A stretch of DNA of 64,000 nt from Chlorops oryzae (taxonomy: Eukaryota > Arthropoda > Insecta > Diptera > Chloropidae). The notes under the pieces are model-generated. The model saw only the letters and a list, made by a program, of their open reading frames with translations. It did not search any database and was not told where the DNA came from. A program made the translations under genes and the position numbers. Below, piece after piece: positions 53,188 through 64,000 of this stretch; within the stretch, counting starts at the first letter, position 1, and every line of letters starts with the position of its first letter. The stretch spans positions 25,437,508 to 25,501,507 of the forward strand of contig CM035808.1 of the NCBI GenBank assembly GCA_020466095.1. The letters run 5' to 3'.

Positions 53188-53940
53188 GGTCACACTTTAG
53201 TTTTTCGTAATTTACTCCTAAGCCATGAAAGATATCATATTGAAATTTGGCATGAACTTGAACCAGGTAAATGTCCGAAAAACTGCATACAAAATTTTTT
53301 CGTAATCCCTTCTTGAGTCGTGGGAAGTGGTTCAGAAGTTTCAAAAATCACGATTTTTAACGTTTTTCCTGGATAACTTTTTTACTATACATTCCAACTC
53401 ATTGAAATTTGGTGTGTGTATAGCTACTATGTAGACTTAAGCTTTCGCTGAAAAAAAATTGCGACATCGGTATAACTATGGACCATAGTCTATGGTCATC
53501 ATCCTACACATTAGAAAAAAACACTCTTTTTCTCTTATTCTCGCATCTGTATACAAAAATGATTTTTTTTTGCTTCTTCTGATTGTGTATTTTGCCGCCA
53601 AATAAAATCGTCACTTATGATTAAAATTTGGCCATGACCACCATTCGCGAAATTCACACAAATTTTATTTTCACTATTTTGAATTGAGTATTTTGCAGCT
53701 AAACAAAATGTCCTCTAACGGTTAAAATTTGACCATGACCACCATTCGCGAAAATTTTGTGCTTAATAATAATCTCAAATTTTAGAAGCTAAATCGAAGA
53801 ACAGATAAGGTATAAATAGATATCCAAGCTAGAACAACGAAAACGGCTGGAATTTTTGTTAGGGTAATGTTTCAACATATTTTAGGCTGAGGAAAAGGTA
53901 TGTGTGCAATCGGCTTAGCCGATGTAAACTTCTTTACTTG
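53028..53940 (+). mobile_element. mini-me / DINE-like interspersed element
   Basis: Starts with a palindromic ATACCTTTTCCGAAGGAAAGGGTAT. It then has a short TA array (near 53110) and a GTCT microsatellite (about 53155-53188), the two internal microsatellites described for fly mini-me elements. It ends with the hairpin ATCGGCTTAGCCGAT followed by CTTTACTTG, as in DINE-1/Helentron-like elements. No coding capacity. Confidence 0.65.
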
Positions 53941-55473
53941 TTTTTTTATTAAAACGGACTTAGACTGGCCGATTATATTTGCAAAGTAAGTTTGGTTGGT
54001 TGTTGTGAGTCTTTTGGTAGTCCTCGAAATGAATGCCGACAATGATCATCATGCATGTATTTTATTCAGTGGTGTTATGGAAATCAATAGTTGTTAGAAT
54101 CGGTTTTGAAAACATCATTTATTTTGTGCAGGTGTCTTGCAAATCAATTACGGATTTCAGAGACGGCAGTGAAAAAAACTCTTTCATTCATAAAAATGTG
54201 AAAAATTCGAAAGGATTCGATCCGCCGGAATACATAAAATAGGCACGAGTGTCTTTCACCACGTTCAGAACTTAGTAGCACCTCAGAATCAGTGTCAAAG
54301 CCCCGCTATAAGTTCAAAAACTCCATATTCGCATTCGCTAAAAAGAAATTGCTCAACTTTGCATTTTTTCGCTTTTTTTTTTTTTTTGGTTTTCACGAGT
54401 GGGCAGCTGGACGCACTCTGTGCAGAGAATATTGTGAAGGATAATGAAAAGGATCTATATCTGCAACGACAACAGGAAGCAAAAAAAAAAGTTTAGAAAA
54501 TCTAATGAGCAGCAAAATTGAAGAGTTAGGTCAAGCTCTATGGAAGAATTGAAATAAAAAACTTGCATTCAACTAAAATTTAACTATATTAAAAGGGTAA
54601 AGTATTCAAAAAATGGGCATCAAAGGGATTTAGTATAAAATCAACACCATTTTATATAAATCAAAATACAGTATTCCCCGGATGTAAGCACCTTTTTTGA
54701 AGGACTGTCAATTTCCTCTTTTTGAAAACTTTTTGTGTTTACACTATTGACACTATTTCAACAAATTTTTTGAAGATAATTCACTTCAAAATCAAGAAGC
54801 GAGTTTGATGTAAAAAATTTTGACGTTTACACTTTTTGACGAATTTTTTTGAGAGAGATTTTGACAAAATTGTCAAATGTGTAAATGCGCCTTAAGGTTG
54901 TCAAAATGAAAAATTTACCCTTAAATAGTAAAGCAAAATATTTGATACGAATCAATTTTATAAAATCAATGACAAACAAAATACATGCCTTCATTTTGAA
55001 GATTTTTTCAGTATAACATTTTGCTACAAAAAAAAAAAAAACATTTATTAAGTAAATAAAATTAAATATCAAAAGCGTCGATTAAAACTACAAAATAATC
55101 GTCAACAACAACAAAAAACGAAGGAAAAACGATTTTGATGTAAATTTTGACAAAGTCGTCAAAAGTGTAAGTACGCCCTAAAAGTATCTCCGGCTTGAAG
55201 ATAAATCTTCATACATGGAAACCCTGATGGCAGCCCTGTCTCCCGTAAAGTTGTAGGGATGCTCAAGTGTGATGAAAATATCGATTCTACGATACCAAAA
55301 AATTTTCCGCAGAAATATCGATCCTACGATATACGCTATTTACACGTTAAGACATTTCGATAATGAAACAAATTTTCGATGGCAAGAGGCAGAAAGAGAA
55401 AACGCTACCATACCACATCCCCGTGTGTCCCTAGCCCAAAAAAAGTGTGTTTCATTATCGAAATGTCTAAAGC
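53941..55473. other. non-coding region with old repeat sequence
   Basis: No gene recognised. 54720-55180 carries repeated TTTGACAAA(G)TCGTCAAAAGTGTAA-like phrases in both orientations, probably an eroded TIR element. A perfect 21-bp inverted repeat (TGTTTCATTATCGAAATGTCT) lies at 55350-55370 and 55449-55469. Confidence 0.45.
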
Positions 55474-56280
55474 TTGAGGTACAATAGGTGCGACAGAACG
55501 ACACGACGATGCGCTTTGTCGTCGTGATCTGTCAAATGTAATATCAATACACGCAAACCTATGGAACAATGTACAATGCTCTCGGATACGACAGCACGAT
55601 GCGACAAATATTCGAAAAATTGAATTTTTGTCGCTCCGACACGATTTGACATTCTGAAAGCAGGGATGGTTGCGTTGAAAACAGGGCTGATATCTGAAAC
55701 ATCTGTTTTGAAAGGTAAACGGAAGTTGTGAAATTAGTAAGCTCAGCGATTAAGATATTCAAATATTAAAAGATTTGGTGCGCGAAAAGCCTATGTTTTA
55801 TGACAAGGGCCATCCGCACTATAAAAAAAAAGGGATTGGAAGGACCAAGTGTGGCAAGAAATAGCAAGAAAATTCAAAAATTCAAATAGTCAATGTCAAA
55901 TTGCTGAACATTCATACGAGTGGCCGTAGAAAACATTTTAGGGTCGTCTTTTTTCATTCCCATAAATGTTGTAGCGTAAAAATCCAATTGGTCCCGATAT
56001 CCGAACATTGGTCGAACCCACCACTTTCGCGTACGCTTTTTTGCCTCAATGTATTTTCGATGGCCTAAAAATGCTGCCGTTGCATACAACAAAATTCGGT
56101 GCGCCCTTAATGCTCTCATTTTCCTACTTTTTTTTTTAAATCGCAAGGTTTAAAATGTTATTGTCAAATTTTTTTTTCGTTTGCGAGTAACATATGATTG
56201 CAAACGATACGATTTCTCATTGTCTGCTTGCAAAGCATGTGAAACGTTTTGTCGTGTCGTTCTGTGCACTATTACTCAAG
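55474..56280 (-). mobile_element. decayed PIF/Harbinger-like element with transposase remnant
   Basis: Inverted termini of about 35 bp, including GACAGAACGACACGACG on the left and its partner GTCGTGTCGTTCTGTG on the right, bound this 0.8-kb unit. Minus-strand 56146-55874 encodes 90 aa containing RKWWVRPMFGYRDQLDFYATT and DDPKMFSTATRMNVQQFD, the N-terminal pattern of HARBI1-type transposase proteins (KRWWVRP ... F..YFRM....F). The catalytic DDE part is absent. Target duplication not resolved. Confidence 0.6.
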
Positions 56281-56330
56281 TTATTCAATAGTTTGATAAA
56301 CTGTAAATACCGCCCTGAGCAAGTTAAGTT

Positions 56331-56795
56331 ATTTAGTCTACTTTTACATTGGACATTGTCGGCCAACAGCACTTACCGATTTTTGCGTTTGTCGGCAAGG
56401 GAGGAGAGACGAAAGTTAAGCGGTCAAAATCGTTTGTCCTAGCCATGTCGTCGATTTCCATGCCGATTTTTGACAGTTGCCTTTCCCGCCGTTCGTAGAA
56501 CGGAAAACAGTTTCAAAGAATTGTTGAATAATTTTTTATGAAGTGTCTGAATCCATTCTAATTTAATTTATATATTTAAAATGCGTCACAACCATTATTT
56601 TATTATTACTTACTTAATTCGCATAAATCCAATAACGAATGTCATAAGAAAATACACAACAATGTATAAATCGGTTGCTTGCAAATCGTGTAGTGTAGAA
56701 GCGAACACCGACAGAAGACAATTTCAAAAGGGAATTTGAAAAAATCGTTGTGAAAATCGCGTCGATAATCGTTCAATGTAGAAGCCGACTTAGAT
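56331..56795. mobile_element. possible TIR miniature element (465 bp)
   Basis: ATTTAGTCTACTTTTACATTG on the left matches the reverse complement of the right end (ATCTAAGTCGGCTTCTACATTG) with several mismatches. Inner GTCGGC / CGTCGAT motifs. No coding capacity; directly follows the Harbinger-like relic. Confidence 0.5.
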
Positions 56796-56840
56796 GTAAT
56801 TATGGCAACTTTGTAACATCTTCTTCTAAAAACATACTAA

Positions 56841-57558
56841 GCGCCCGTTTAGACGTGCTTCAACATCGTTCAACAAAACGCAGTTCGTAGGAGAGACGCT
56901 AGCGGAGAGAGGAAGATGGTTTTTGTTGAACGTACTCGGCTATTCTCTTTGTGCCTATATTCTTAGCGTGAAACTTGAAAACAACCCCTGTGCGATTTTT
57001 ACATTTGCTTCAAATATTTTTGTCATTCGAGCGGAAAGGTTCGAATGTCTTCGCTAAAAATTTTGTTTATGTTTTTTTTTTTTGCATCTTTTTTGATATT
57101 TTTCATTTTATTAGCTTTTTAATAATTTTAAATTCGAAATTTGATTTTTATTTTTGAACGAAAAATAATAAAAATCAAGCAATGAGGATTATTTTTGATT
57201 TTTTAAAATAAAACTTATAACTGGTACAATCTCTCCTATTTATACATTTAGATGAAAATAAAAAAAACATATCCAAGCAATATTAAATAGTTTTTGTTGT
57301 TTTGAAATTGTTAAAATTGCATTGTTGTATTTGCGTTCAATACATTCGGAATATCAATCCTCTTTGAGAGATGCATAAGGAATTTATTTTCTTTCATTTC
57401 TAACATCGTTCCTACGGCGCAAGAGGGAAACGTCGAAATATAAAATGTTGAAGCATTTGTTGAACGAAGCAGTTTTTGGCTGTGTGGACACGAACGAAAC
57501 ATGAAAAAGGAATCTGATAATTTGTTGAACGATGTTGATCATACGTCTAAACGGGCGC
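56841..57558. mobile_element. PIF/Harbinger-type non-autonomous element (718 bp)
   Basis: Termini GCGCCCGTTTAGACGT and ACGTCTAAACGGGCGC, continuing inward to TTCAACATCGTTCAACAAA with a small indel, are flanked by TAA (56838-56840, 57559-57561). No transposase. It ends about 70 bp before the Nse4 ATG, with a TA repeat and an A run between, so it may overlap the Nse4 promoter. Confidence 0.85.
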
Positions 57559-57630
57559 TAAGTTGTCAATTATATATATATATATACATATACCAAAAAA
57601 AAAAAAAAAAAAAAGATTCAGTTCGTTAAA

Positions 57631-58991
57631 ATGGATAATTCGCAAACAGATCAGAGTATTTCGGATTCACTTAGTCGAAAACTTCGTTTGAAACAATTAT
57701 TGGATGAAGGACAGAGGCTTGGTAAGAATCGCATTTTATTAACTTTGAAATTATAGTGTTGACCGATTTGGCGGGAAATTTATTTACTGTTTTGTTTTCC
57801 TCAGAGCGTGATATATCATGCCAAGACTCCAAGATCACGCTCAACATAATTCAAACGCTGATTAAGACATCCGATGACATCATTAATGAAGGTGAGGTGG
57901 AAGATCGTGCGGAACATACGACAGAAGTGGTGTTGGACACGCATGTCCTGAAGATGAACCACGAACTGGTCGATAAGGTCATTCAGCAAAACTTGGAATT
58001 CAATGAGCATAGTTATCAGAATGCCATCGTAAGTGTAAACGATATGATTGCTGACGAAATGTTTGGCTGCTTTCATTTGAAATTTGGCTATCAGTTGTAA
58101 CACGAATTTTCTGAAAACGCCAAGGAATTTGTACCAAAGATAGCCAAGGTTTGGTCAGTAACAATATCGTATACCCATCGATGGGAAAAAAAAATTAAAT
58201 TATTTTATTAAACCATTTAGAATAAAATTGTGAATAACGGAACTGCGATTTGTTGGGATGCGTTCGCTGAAATTGTTTACAATGTATGTCGCACGGTCAA
58301 CGTACAATCGACAATGTTGGGTGCTATCGAAGTTGAGCTGAAACAACAAGTTGCCAAAGAAAGACAAAAGCGCCAGCGAACTGTTCTAGTAAGCGATGCT
58401 TTTGCTATCATTTCACTTTGCATTAATGACTGTCAATTATTTTTAAAGGGTGCTGAAAAACGTCCAGAAACAGTTTCGAAACTAAAACGTCAAGATAAAG
58501 GAGCTGATAAAATGAATTTTTTACATAAACAGCTTGGGGAGATCTTTAAGGCTAATGATCGACGCACTATACCATTTTATAAGTTGATAGTTGATCCGAA
58601 GAATTTTATGAATTCGGTTGAGAATGCTTTTCAGATGGCATTCTTAGCACGCGATGGCATTGTCGGTATTGATGTTGGAGAAGATGGATACCCGGCAGTG
58701 CGTCTAGTTGAATCTGCTGAACAAAAAATTCAAATGGACACATCACAGTGGATTTGCTCGCTGGACGAAGAGAAATGTGCTGTAAGACACTCCGTAAATT
58801 ATTGCTATTGCTTTTTTTTTTTACATTTTGTTTTGCGTTTTTTTTTGCAACTCTTCCAGAAAATGGCGAAACTGTACAAAATTAAAGAACCAATGTTAAA
58901 AACCGAATACGATCCAGTAGAAGAGGATGATACTCAAAATGAGGATGATACTCAATATGAGGATGAAGAATACCTAGATAGTGATAGCTAG
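57631..58991 (+). CDS. Nse4: Nse4, kleisin subunit of the SMC5/6 complex, about 6 exons with a possible premature stop
   Basis: Non-SMC element 4 bridges the SMC5 and SMC6 heads and acts in DNA repair and genome stability. Exons: 57631-57721, 57805-58028, a small uncertain exon in about 58095-58157, 58221-58388, 58449-58781, 58860-58991 (TAG). The conserved C-terminal Nse4 domain is clear: NFLHKQLGEIF, RRTIPFYKLIVDPKNFMNSV and NAFQMAFLARDG. The N-terminal part (LNIIQTLIKTSDDIINEGE) fits the SMC-binding helix. The tail is acidic with two near-repeats (EDDTQNEDDTQYED). Length is about 323-335 aa, normal for the family. Problem: if exon 3 starts after the first AG (58094), its second codon is TAA (58098-58100), followed at once by family-like HEFSENAKEFVPKIAK. 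Use of a weaker AG at 58123-58124 avoids the stop but drops HEFSENAK. The exon 3 donor is also weak (GTTTGG, or GTAACA 9 bases on). Poly(A) signal at 59074. Confidence 0.9.
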
Positions 58992-59073
58992 ATTCACCAA
59001 AGCTTCGATTTAAGTACAAAGAAAACGTTCCACCTTTAATAGGGTTTCTATAAGAAATATTAAGTTTTAAGCA

Positions 59074-59079
59074 AATAAA
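59074..59079 (+). promoter_or_regulatory. poly(A) signal of Nse4
   Basis: AATAAA 83 bp after the Nse4 stop. Confidence 0.7.
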
Positions 59080-60312
59080 ATGAAATACTCAACTTTTATA
59101 AAAAAGACGTATTCTGGGGATTTTTAGCAACAAGGCATGCCAGTTTTTTGGTGAATAAGAAATACTTGTTTCAAGTCTATGTAATCGATTATAAATGTTA
59201 GTGTATATGATTTCGGTTTGAAACGAAATAAAGAGTCAGGACACAAAACAGTAATTGCGCGGGAGAGATTTTGACAGAAGAAGAAGACAAATACTCTGTT
59301 AAACATTTTACTTTTCTCGAGAGTAATATGCCTGCCATACGTAGATCGAAATTGAGCAATTTCAAAAAATTTCAGAACAAATTTGACATTTGAAATTGAG
59401 GCAATTTCAATTTTGTTCTGAAATTGAGCAATTTCGATCTACGTGTGGCAGGCATATAAAGTTCTTTCTTAAATATTTGGGGGAAGAAATTTGATGGGGA
59501 ATGGGTACTTGCCCCATACCCATAGTTTTCCTTACCCTATCTATTTAAAAAAAGAGAATTTTATGTCTCGAGAAAAGTAAATTCCCCGGGAACATTCAGA
59601 ATCGGGCTGAAAATCTCTCTCATTTGCACAATCGTGTAGTTCGCGACAGTTTTCGGCAAAATCGGGCAGTTTCGTTCAGTACGGGAACATACCTAATTTC
59701 TGATGGTCCGAAAATGCCAAACCGATGGAACTCTTAATTGAACTTAAAGAAAATCTTTAAAAAAAATTTGAATTTCTTGCAAAAGGTATTTGATTTCATC
59801 ATAGTTAAAATATAAACTTTTGAAATCGTTTACCTTTGCTGAGTGAATAATATTCTTGAATCGATTTTTGTAATAGGTACATGATTTATTTATGAAATAT
59901 ATATTAATAAAATTTCGATCTATATATTTAAAAAGAAAAGGTTTGTTTTGAACATACAAGAATCGATATCAATTTTGGTGTCGAATTTCGTGCTACCCTG
60001 GACTGCTTAAAAGCTATTCTTCGTGGTATAAAAATACAATTTATCCGTCTTATTTTCCATCAAATAAAGAATGAAACTATTAGGTTAGAAATATTAAACA
60101 TTTCACGAACAAAAAAAAAAACGATTTTGAAAAATCAAATGGAAGAAAAAAAAAAAATTAGCTGGAGAAATACACTGAGTAAATAGCAAATACGTTCCAC
60201 ATACACTCTCAAAAAGTCTACAAAAATAGGCAACAATCGGAAATAGAATTCGGTTTCTTAGTTTCTTAAATGTATTTATATACGAAATAGGATATATAAT
60301 GATTAAATCTCT
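59080..60312. other. convergent intergenic region between Nse4 and Vps4
   Basis: Holds the Vps4 3' UTR on the minus strand and the miniature element at 59329-59454. No further gene recognised. Confidence 0.5.
59329..59454. mobile_element. 126-bp palindromic MITE, mariner-like TA target
   Basis: Termini TGCCTGCCATACGTAGATCG and CGATCTACGTGTGGCAGGCA pair with one mismatch. The inverted match continues through the AATTTC/GAAATT-rich interior, so nearly the whole element folds on itself. Flanked by TA on both sides (59327-59328, 59455-59456). Confidence 0.8.
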
Positions 60313-62208
60313 TTAGCCTTCTTGACCGAAATCCTCTGTAAATTTTCGCAACTTAATTAAATCCTCATCGTTGACAGTGGGCTTCGTACGTGAAAGCGAT
60401 TTCAACATGTCGCGCTGTAAGTGGAAATATTAATGGATTATGTATAATAATTACAAAGATGTTATAGTAAGAAATAACTGACCATTGTAACTGGAGGCTC
60501 GTACAGTTTATCACTAGGTACATCCATCCAAGCCATTTCAAAAGCTCCCGGGTCACCAGGTGAGCATGGCTTAAGCAAATCATCGACAATGAGTTCTTTG
60601 TTCGTTGGTGATGGTCCAGAGACGTGCTGTAATTAAATTATTCGAAATAGTGTTTTTGAATGAAAAGATTTCTTTCGAGGTTACCTTGAAATGTGTTGCA
60701 GTTTGCACTTTTCGCACTGGTTCCATGAGAGCATCCCGTACAACAACCGAAATATCGGCACCAGAGTATCTAAACAATAAATTCATTAAATGGAATCCAT
60801 TTGCGACACATATATAAGTATCTTGTGTTCCTTTAAGACTTCTGTGCCTGAGAGTTCTTACTTACCCATCGGTCTTCTCAGACAACTCCTTGAGATCGGG
60901 CTCGGTTAGCTCATGTGCTGTATTACCTAAATGTATCTTGAACATAACCAATCGGGCGTGTGCCTCCGGGAGCGGTATGTAAATACGTTTTTCAAAACGT
61001 CTGCGAATAGCTGAATCCAGTACCCATGGGATATTCGTTGCGCCCAGTACAAGTATACCATCTGTGTCGTTTCCAACTCCTTGCATTTGTACAAGAAACT
61101 CTGTTTTTATACGACGAACACTGTCATTCTCGTTATCGGAACGAGCCGAGCACATTGAATCGATTTCATCAATAAATATGATCGATGGCTTATGCTGACG
61201 GGCCAATTCGAAGAGATTCTTTACTAATTTCTCAGATTCACCCAACCATTTCGACATTAAATCCGAACTGGATACCGAAAAGAATGTCGAATTGTTGGCC
61301 TCCGTTGCAACGGCCTTTGCCAAATACGATTTACCAGTACCAGGTGGTCCGAATAGTAAAATACCCTTCCACGGAATCCGTTTTCCGGTAAAAAGATGTG
61401 GAAACTTTATCGGTAGTATAACAGCTTCTTTAAGAGCCTCTTTAGCCGCATCCAATCCGGCAACATCCGACCATTTAACATGAGGTTTCTCAATTACAAT
61501 GGCACCTTCCAACTTGCTTTGAAGTTTCTTTTTCTCTGGGTCTTCACCATCGGATTCGCTGTCGCTCTTTTTATCTTTGTCGTCCCTAAATTAAAGGATA
61601 TTTTTTACTCAGTTTCTTCAAATCGTGATTTTTTTATTTTCTTTATCTTATAGTATTTTTCTATTATATATAATCGCGATTTTTTTTGTGCATAACTTGA
61701 ATAATTCATTATATAAGCATAATGAGAAATTGCATATAAGGAGAATTAATTGTAAAATTCTTGTGGCACGAAATATGACCAAATATGGCCATACCCGGCA
61801 AAAGTAAATGCTTCATTCGGTCAAGCACGAAGAATTTTCAAAAATTCATCGGCAAAGCAATCAATTCTCTTACTTTGAATTCGATTCACCCTCCTTGACG
61901 GGCTTCTTCTTGCCCTTCTTCAGGTACTCTTTAAGTTTCTCGGCGCGGTCAAGATACTGCAAGCATTTGTTCCGTATAGAATCCTTTGCCTTCTCCCCTT
62001 GCGCCTCATCTAAATTATGAACATAACAATAAAAAAAAAGAAGCGAATATGATCGAATAATCCTCCACTTACACTTGATGGCATGCAGGAAATATTCAAC
62101 TCCATGCTCGTACAATCGTAACGCCTCTGCGTAGTTCTTGTTCCGGTCCTCCTCAGTGGCCTTGGTCACCAAATCAATTGCCTTTTGCAAAGTTCCGCCC
62201 GATGACAT
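60313..62208 (-). CDS. Vps4: Vps4, AAA ATPase of the ESCRT pathway, 6 exons
   Basis: Hexameric AAA ATPase that disassembles ESCRT-III polymers in endosomal sorting, cytokinesis and membrane repair. Minus-strand exons: 62208-62073, 62009-61874, 61585-60866, 60769-60685, 60626-60483, 60414-60313 (TAA). All junctions are GT-AG and in phase, giving 440 aa, matching fly and human Vps4. Residues 1-75 are the MIT domain ([20 protein letters not shown], then [20 protein letters not shown]). A short acidic, lysine-rich linker follows ([15 protein letters not shown]). Walker A is GPPGTGKS at 170-177. The pore-loop motif [10 protein letters not shown] is at 202-211 with W204. Walker B is IIFIDEID at 226-233 with catalytic E231. 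The sensor and arginine-finger region is [20 protein letters not shown]. The beta domain ([23 protein letters not shown]) and C-terminal helix ([20 protein letters not shown]) are intact. Nothing looks broken. The gene is convergent with Nse4, 1.3 kb away. Confidence 0.97.
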
Positions 62209-63729
62209 TGTTATGACTTAAGCTATTGAATAAAACGAATCCTTTAACTATGACGTCATTGAGCCGAAAGGAGTAAAATCGATTCTCGACGAGTGCAATT
62301 GATGGCAATTATGAAATGCACATAGTATAAAACACTTCCCTTAAATTCTATACTAAATAAACTTCTAAATTATAAATTTGGACATGAAAAAAAAAAAAAA
62401 CATTGAATTCGAATGACTAATACTCTGAACGATGGAACCTATTGTGCCTTTCAATATATAAATGTTCATTTAATCATTCCACGTCTATTTACCTTTATTG
62501 CCGTTTCTAGATAAAGCGATTTTCTATTCTCTAAAAATGTTTTTCTTTAGTTTGCTTCGATTTCTTGGAAAAACGCAAATTCTTACATCGATGCTCTGAA
62601 ATGTATTGAACAAGAGAATGACGGAAACGAAGACTGCGTCTTGCGATTCGTCATACTTGTACACAAAATCAGCTGTTTGTATCTACGTCATAAATCCAAA
62701 TTTTTCTTTCGAAACTTTTTAGTTATTTGAGAAGACGAAATGAAGGCCCTCCACGCCTATTTAGACGATTCTTTTGAAAGAAAAATTTGTGTGTGGAAAT
62801 TGGCAATAAGCGAAAATTAAGTACATATTTACTTGGAAGTAATTTTCATTTTTTTTTTGTTTTTTTGCATGAGTTTCTGATGGCACTTTACTTACTGCAT
62901 ATCTCAGTATAAGCTCTCAAGTACCGAAAGTAAGCTAAAGTACGTCTTCGTTATTTTACATGTGTTTGGTATTGGAAGATTTACTTGCTTCTTTAGAGCG
63001 TAGAGCCCTTTAACAGGAATTATTGAAAATTCCGTTAACTTAACTGTTTTTAACAAGCCGCAAATATTGCTACTAATCATTAAGCCAACCGGAAAAGTCA
63101 CCAATGAAGCAAAGACATAGGACACTGGCACAAAATTTTCAATATAATGAACAGCTATTGAGTTATTGCACTTTCTCAGCTCCATTTAGGATTTATCCAA
63201 GACTGGTTCAAATTGTAAATGTTTTATGACCTACTGTTCCCATATACCGAACTATTTGCAGAACAAAAAGCGTTACTGCCAGAAGTAATACTTCGATTCA
63301 CGTGAATTCTTCTGTCTTGGCGGCCATCAACAATGAATCCTTTACATCTGTGGCACTGTCAATTCAACTCTCGTTTCCAATCCCGTTAATATACTGCATG
63401 TTGTACAGCAAATCACATCTCGTTTATGCGCACGATACGTCATTTACAAAAAAAAAAAAAAAAATGTTTTTTTTCTAAAGCCTTGCGATCAACTAGTTGA
63501 GTTTAATCTTGTGACTAAAGGATTTTTCTTCAAAGTATTTCTTCCCACCTTGTTGATTTCAAAATTCAAATTATTTAAATTCATTTAAAAACATTTCAAA
63601 CGCAAACGAGGACGAATATAAAAAAAAAATTTCAAGTTGAATTTGTGTAAAATTTAATTAAATAAAAAAAAAAAATCAAATTTTTTAATTTGAACTCAAA
63701 ATCGAGCTGTATATCCAAATTTCAGCGAC
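62209..63729. other. divergent intergenic region between Vps4 and the MTFP1-like gene
   Basis: Expected to hold the promoters of both genes. No TATA box or other core element stands out, and no gene is recognised; the open frame at 62904-63185 has no domain. Poly(A/T) runs at 62388 and 63448. Confidence 0.45.
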
Positions 63730-64000
63730 ATGGGCTGCTTCTTCTCAAGATGTGATGATTTGGAAAAAGCAAGACGTGCTAAGCCGCCAACCTGTGACAT
63801 ATATCGTGATAGTCCCTTACGAGCATTAGGTACGGATATTTACGAATGATTTCTTCTTCTTTTGATAATACGAATTGATTTTTTTTTTATTTTTTTTTCA
63901 AGGCTACGCTGGTCATTTGGGGATCTGTTCGAATATCCTTTCACCGAAAGCGGTATTAACAGGTCAAATGATTGCTACTGCCTACATACTCGGGGACGTC
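63730..64000 (+). CDS. MTFP1: MTFP1-like mitochondrial fission process protein, 5' part only
   Basis: Exon 1 is 63730-63829 and exon 2 starts at 63903 and runs past the window end. The join (phase 1, GT-AG) gives MGCFFSRCDDLEK ... CDIYRDSPLRALGYAGHLG ... LTGQMIATAYILGDV. The DxYRDxxxRxLGYAxxxG block and the following hydrophobic segment ending YxLxD match mitochondrial fission process protein 1 (MTP18), an inner-membrane protein of about 160-170 aa that promotes DRP1-dependent fission. Only about 65 residues are visible, so the remaining membrane segments cannot be checked. The N-terminal MGC might be a myristoylation/palmitoylation context, which would be unusual for this family; this is inference. 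It is divergent from Vps4 with 1.5 kb between the start codons. Confidence 0.75.

Noticed and set aside
1..64000. tRNA, rRNA or CRISPR features
   Set aside because: No convincing tRNA B-box with a foldable cloverleaf, no rRNA sequence, and no spacer-repeat array; CRISPR is not expected in a fly genome.

Overview
This window is nuclear DNA from a higher dipteran (schizophoran) fly. It is AT-rich, its genes are split by short GT-AG introns, and five of the six recognisable proteins are close to Drosophila or human orthologues (Vap33, Vps4, Nse4, a CASD1 homologue, an MTFP1-type protein). The sixth reads as the fly Gemin4/gaulos protein. Interspersed repeats (a mini-me/DINE-like element and several TIR miniatures) are also typical of flies. 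The species cannot be read from the sequence; a tephritid or related acalyptrate is a guess.

Positions 1-34,000 contain no gene I can support. This part holds repeats: a CCCTAGA-type (piggyBac-like) miniature near 0.4 kb, an ATCGAT-rich minisatellite at 7.2 kb, a 2.65-kb head-to-tail tandem duplication (14.7-20.0 kb), an 850-bp CT-rich microsatellite (22.2-23.1 kb), a 940-bp foldback element (24.8-25.8 kb), TIR elements at 27.7, 28.5 and 30.1-31.2 kb, and a 270-bp repeated block next to a hAT miniature with an 8-bp target-site duplication (32.2-33.3 kb).

Positions 34,000-64,000 are gene-bearing. In order: CASD1-like sialate O-acetyltransferase homologue (minus, 34.05-36.73 kb); Gemin4/gaulos-like (plus, 39.66-43.09 kb); Vap33 (plus, 46.0-50.9 kb, with a 3.5-kb first intron carrying a decayed LINE); Nse4 kleisin of SMC5/6 (plus, 57.6-59.0 kb); Vps4 (minus, 60.3-62.2 kb); and the first two exons of an MTFP1-like gene (plus, from 63.73 kb and cut by the window end). 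I rebuilt all exon joins by checking splice dinucleotides, phase and protein continuity. From memory, the CASD1 homologue and gaulos are also neighbours in Drosophila. The genes do not form a pathway: membrane contact sites (Vap33), ESCRT-III disassembly (Vps4), genome maintenance (Nse4), snRNP assembly (Gemin4), Golgi glycan modification (CASD1) and mitochondrial fission (MTFP1).

The intergenic spaces here are full of miniature DNA transposons with clean target-site duplications: two PIF/Harbinger-type (TTA, TAA) near the CASD1/Gemin4 genes, a hAT type ending 46 bp before the Gemin4 start codon, and a third PIF/Harbinger type plus a decayed Harbinger-like transposase fragment between Vap33 and Nse4.

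The most notable points are that the CASD1 homologue appears to lack both its catalytic Ser and His, that two genes carry apparent reading-frame breaks (CASD1 exon 1, Nse4 exon 3) that may be consensus errors, and that the 2.65-kb tandem repeat has mosaic divergence. I found no clearly undescribed multi-gene system.
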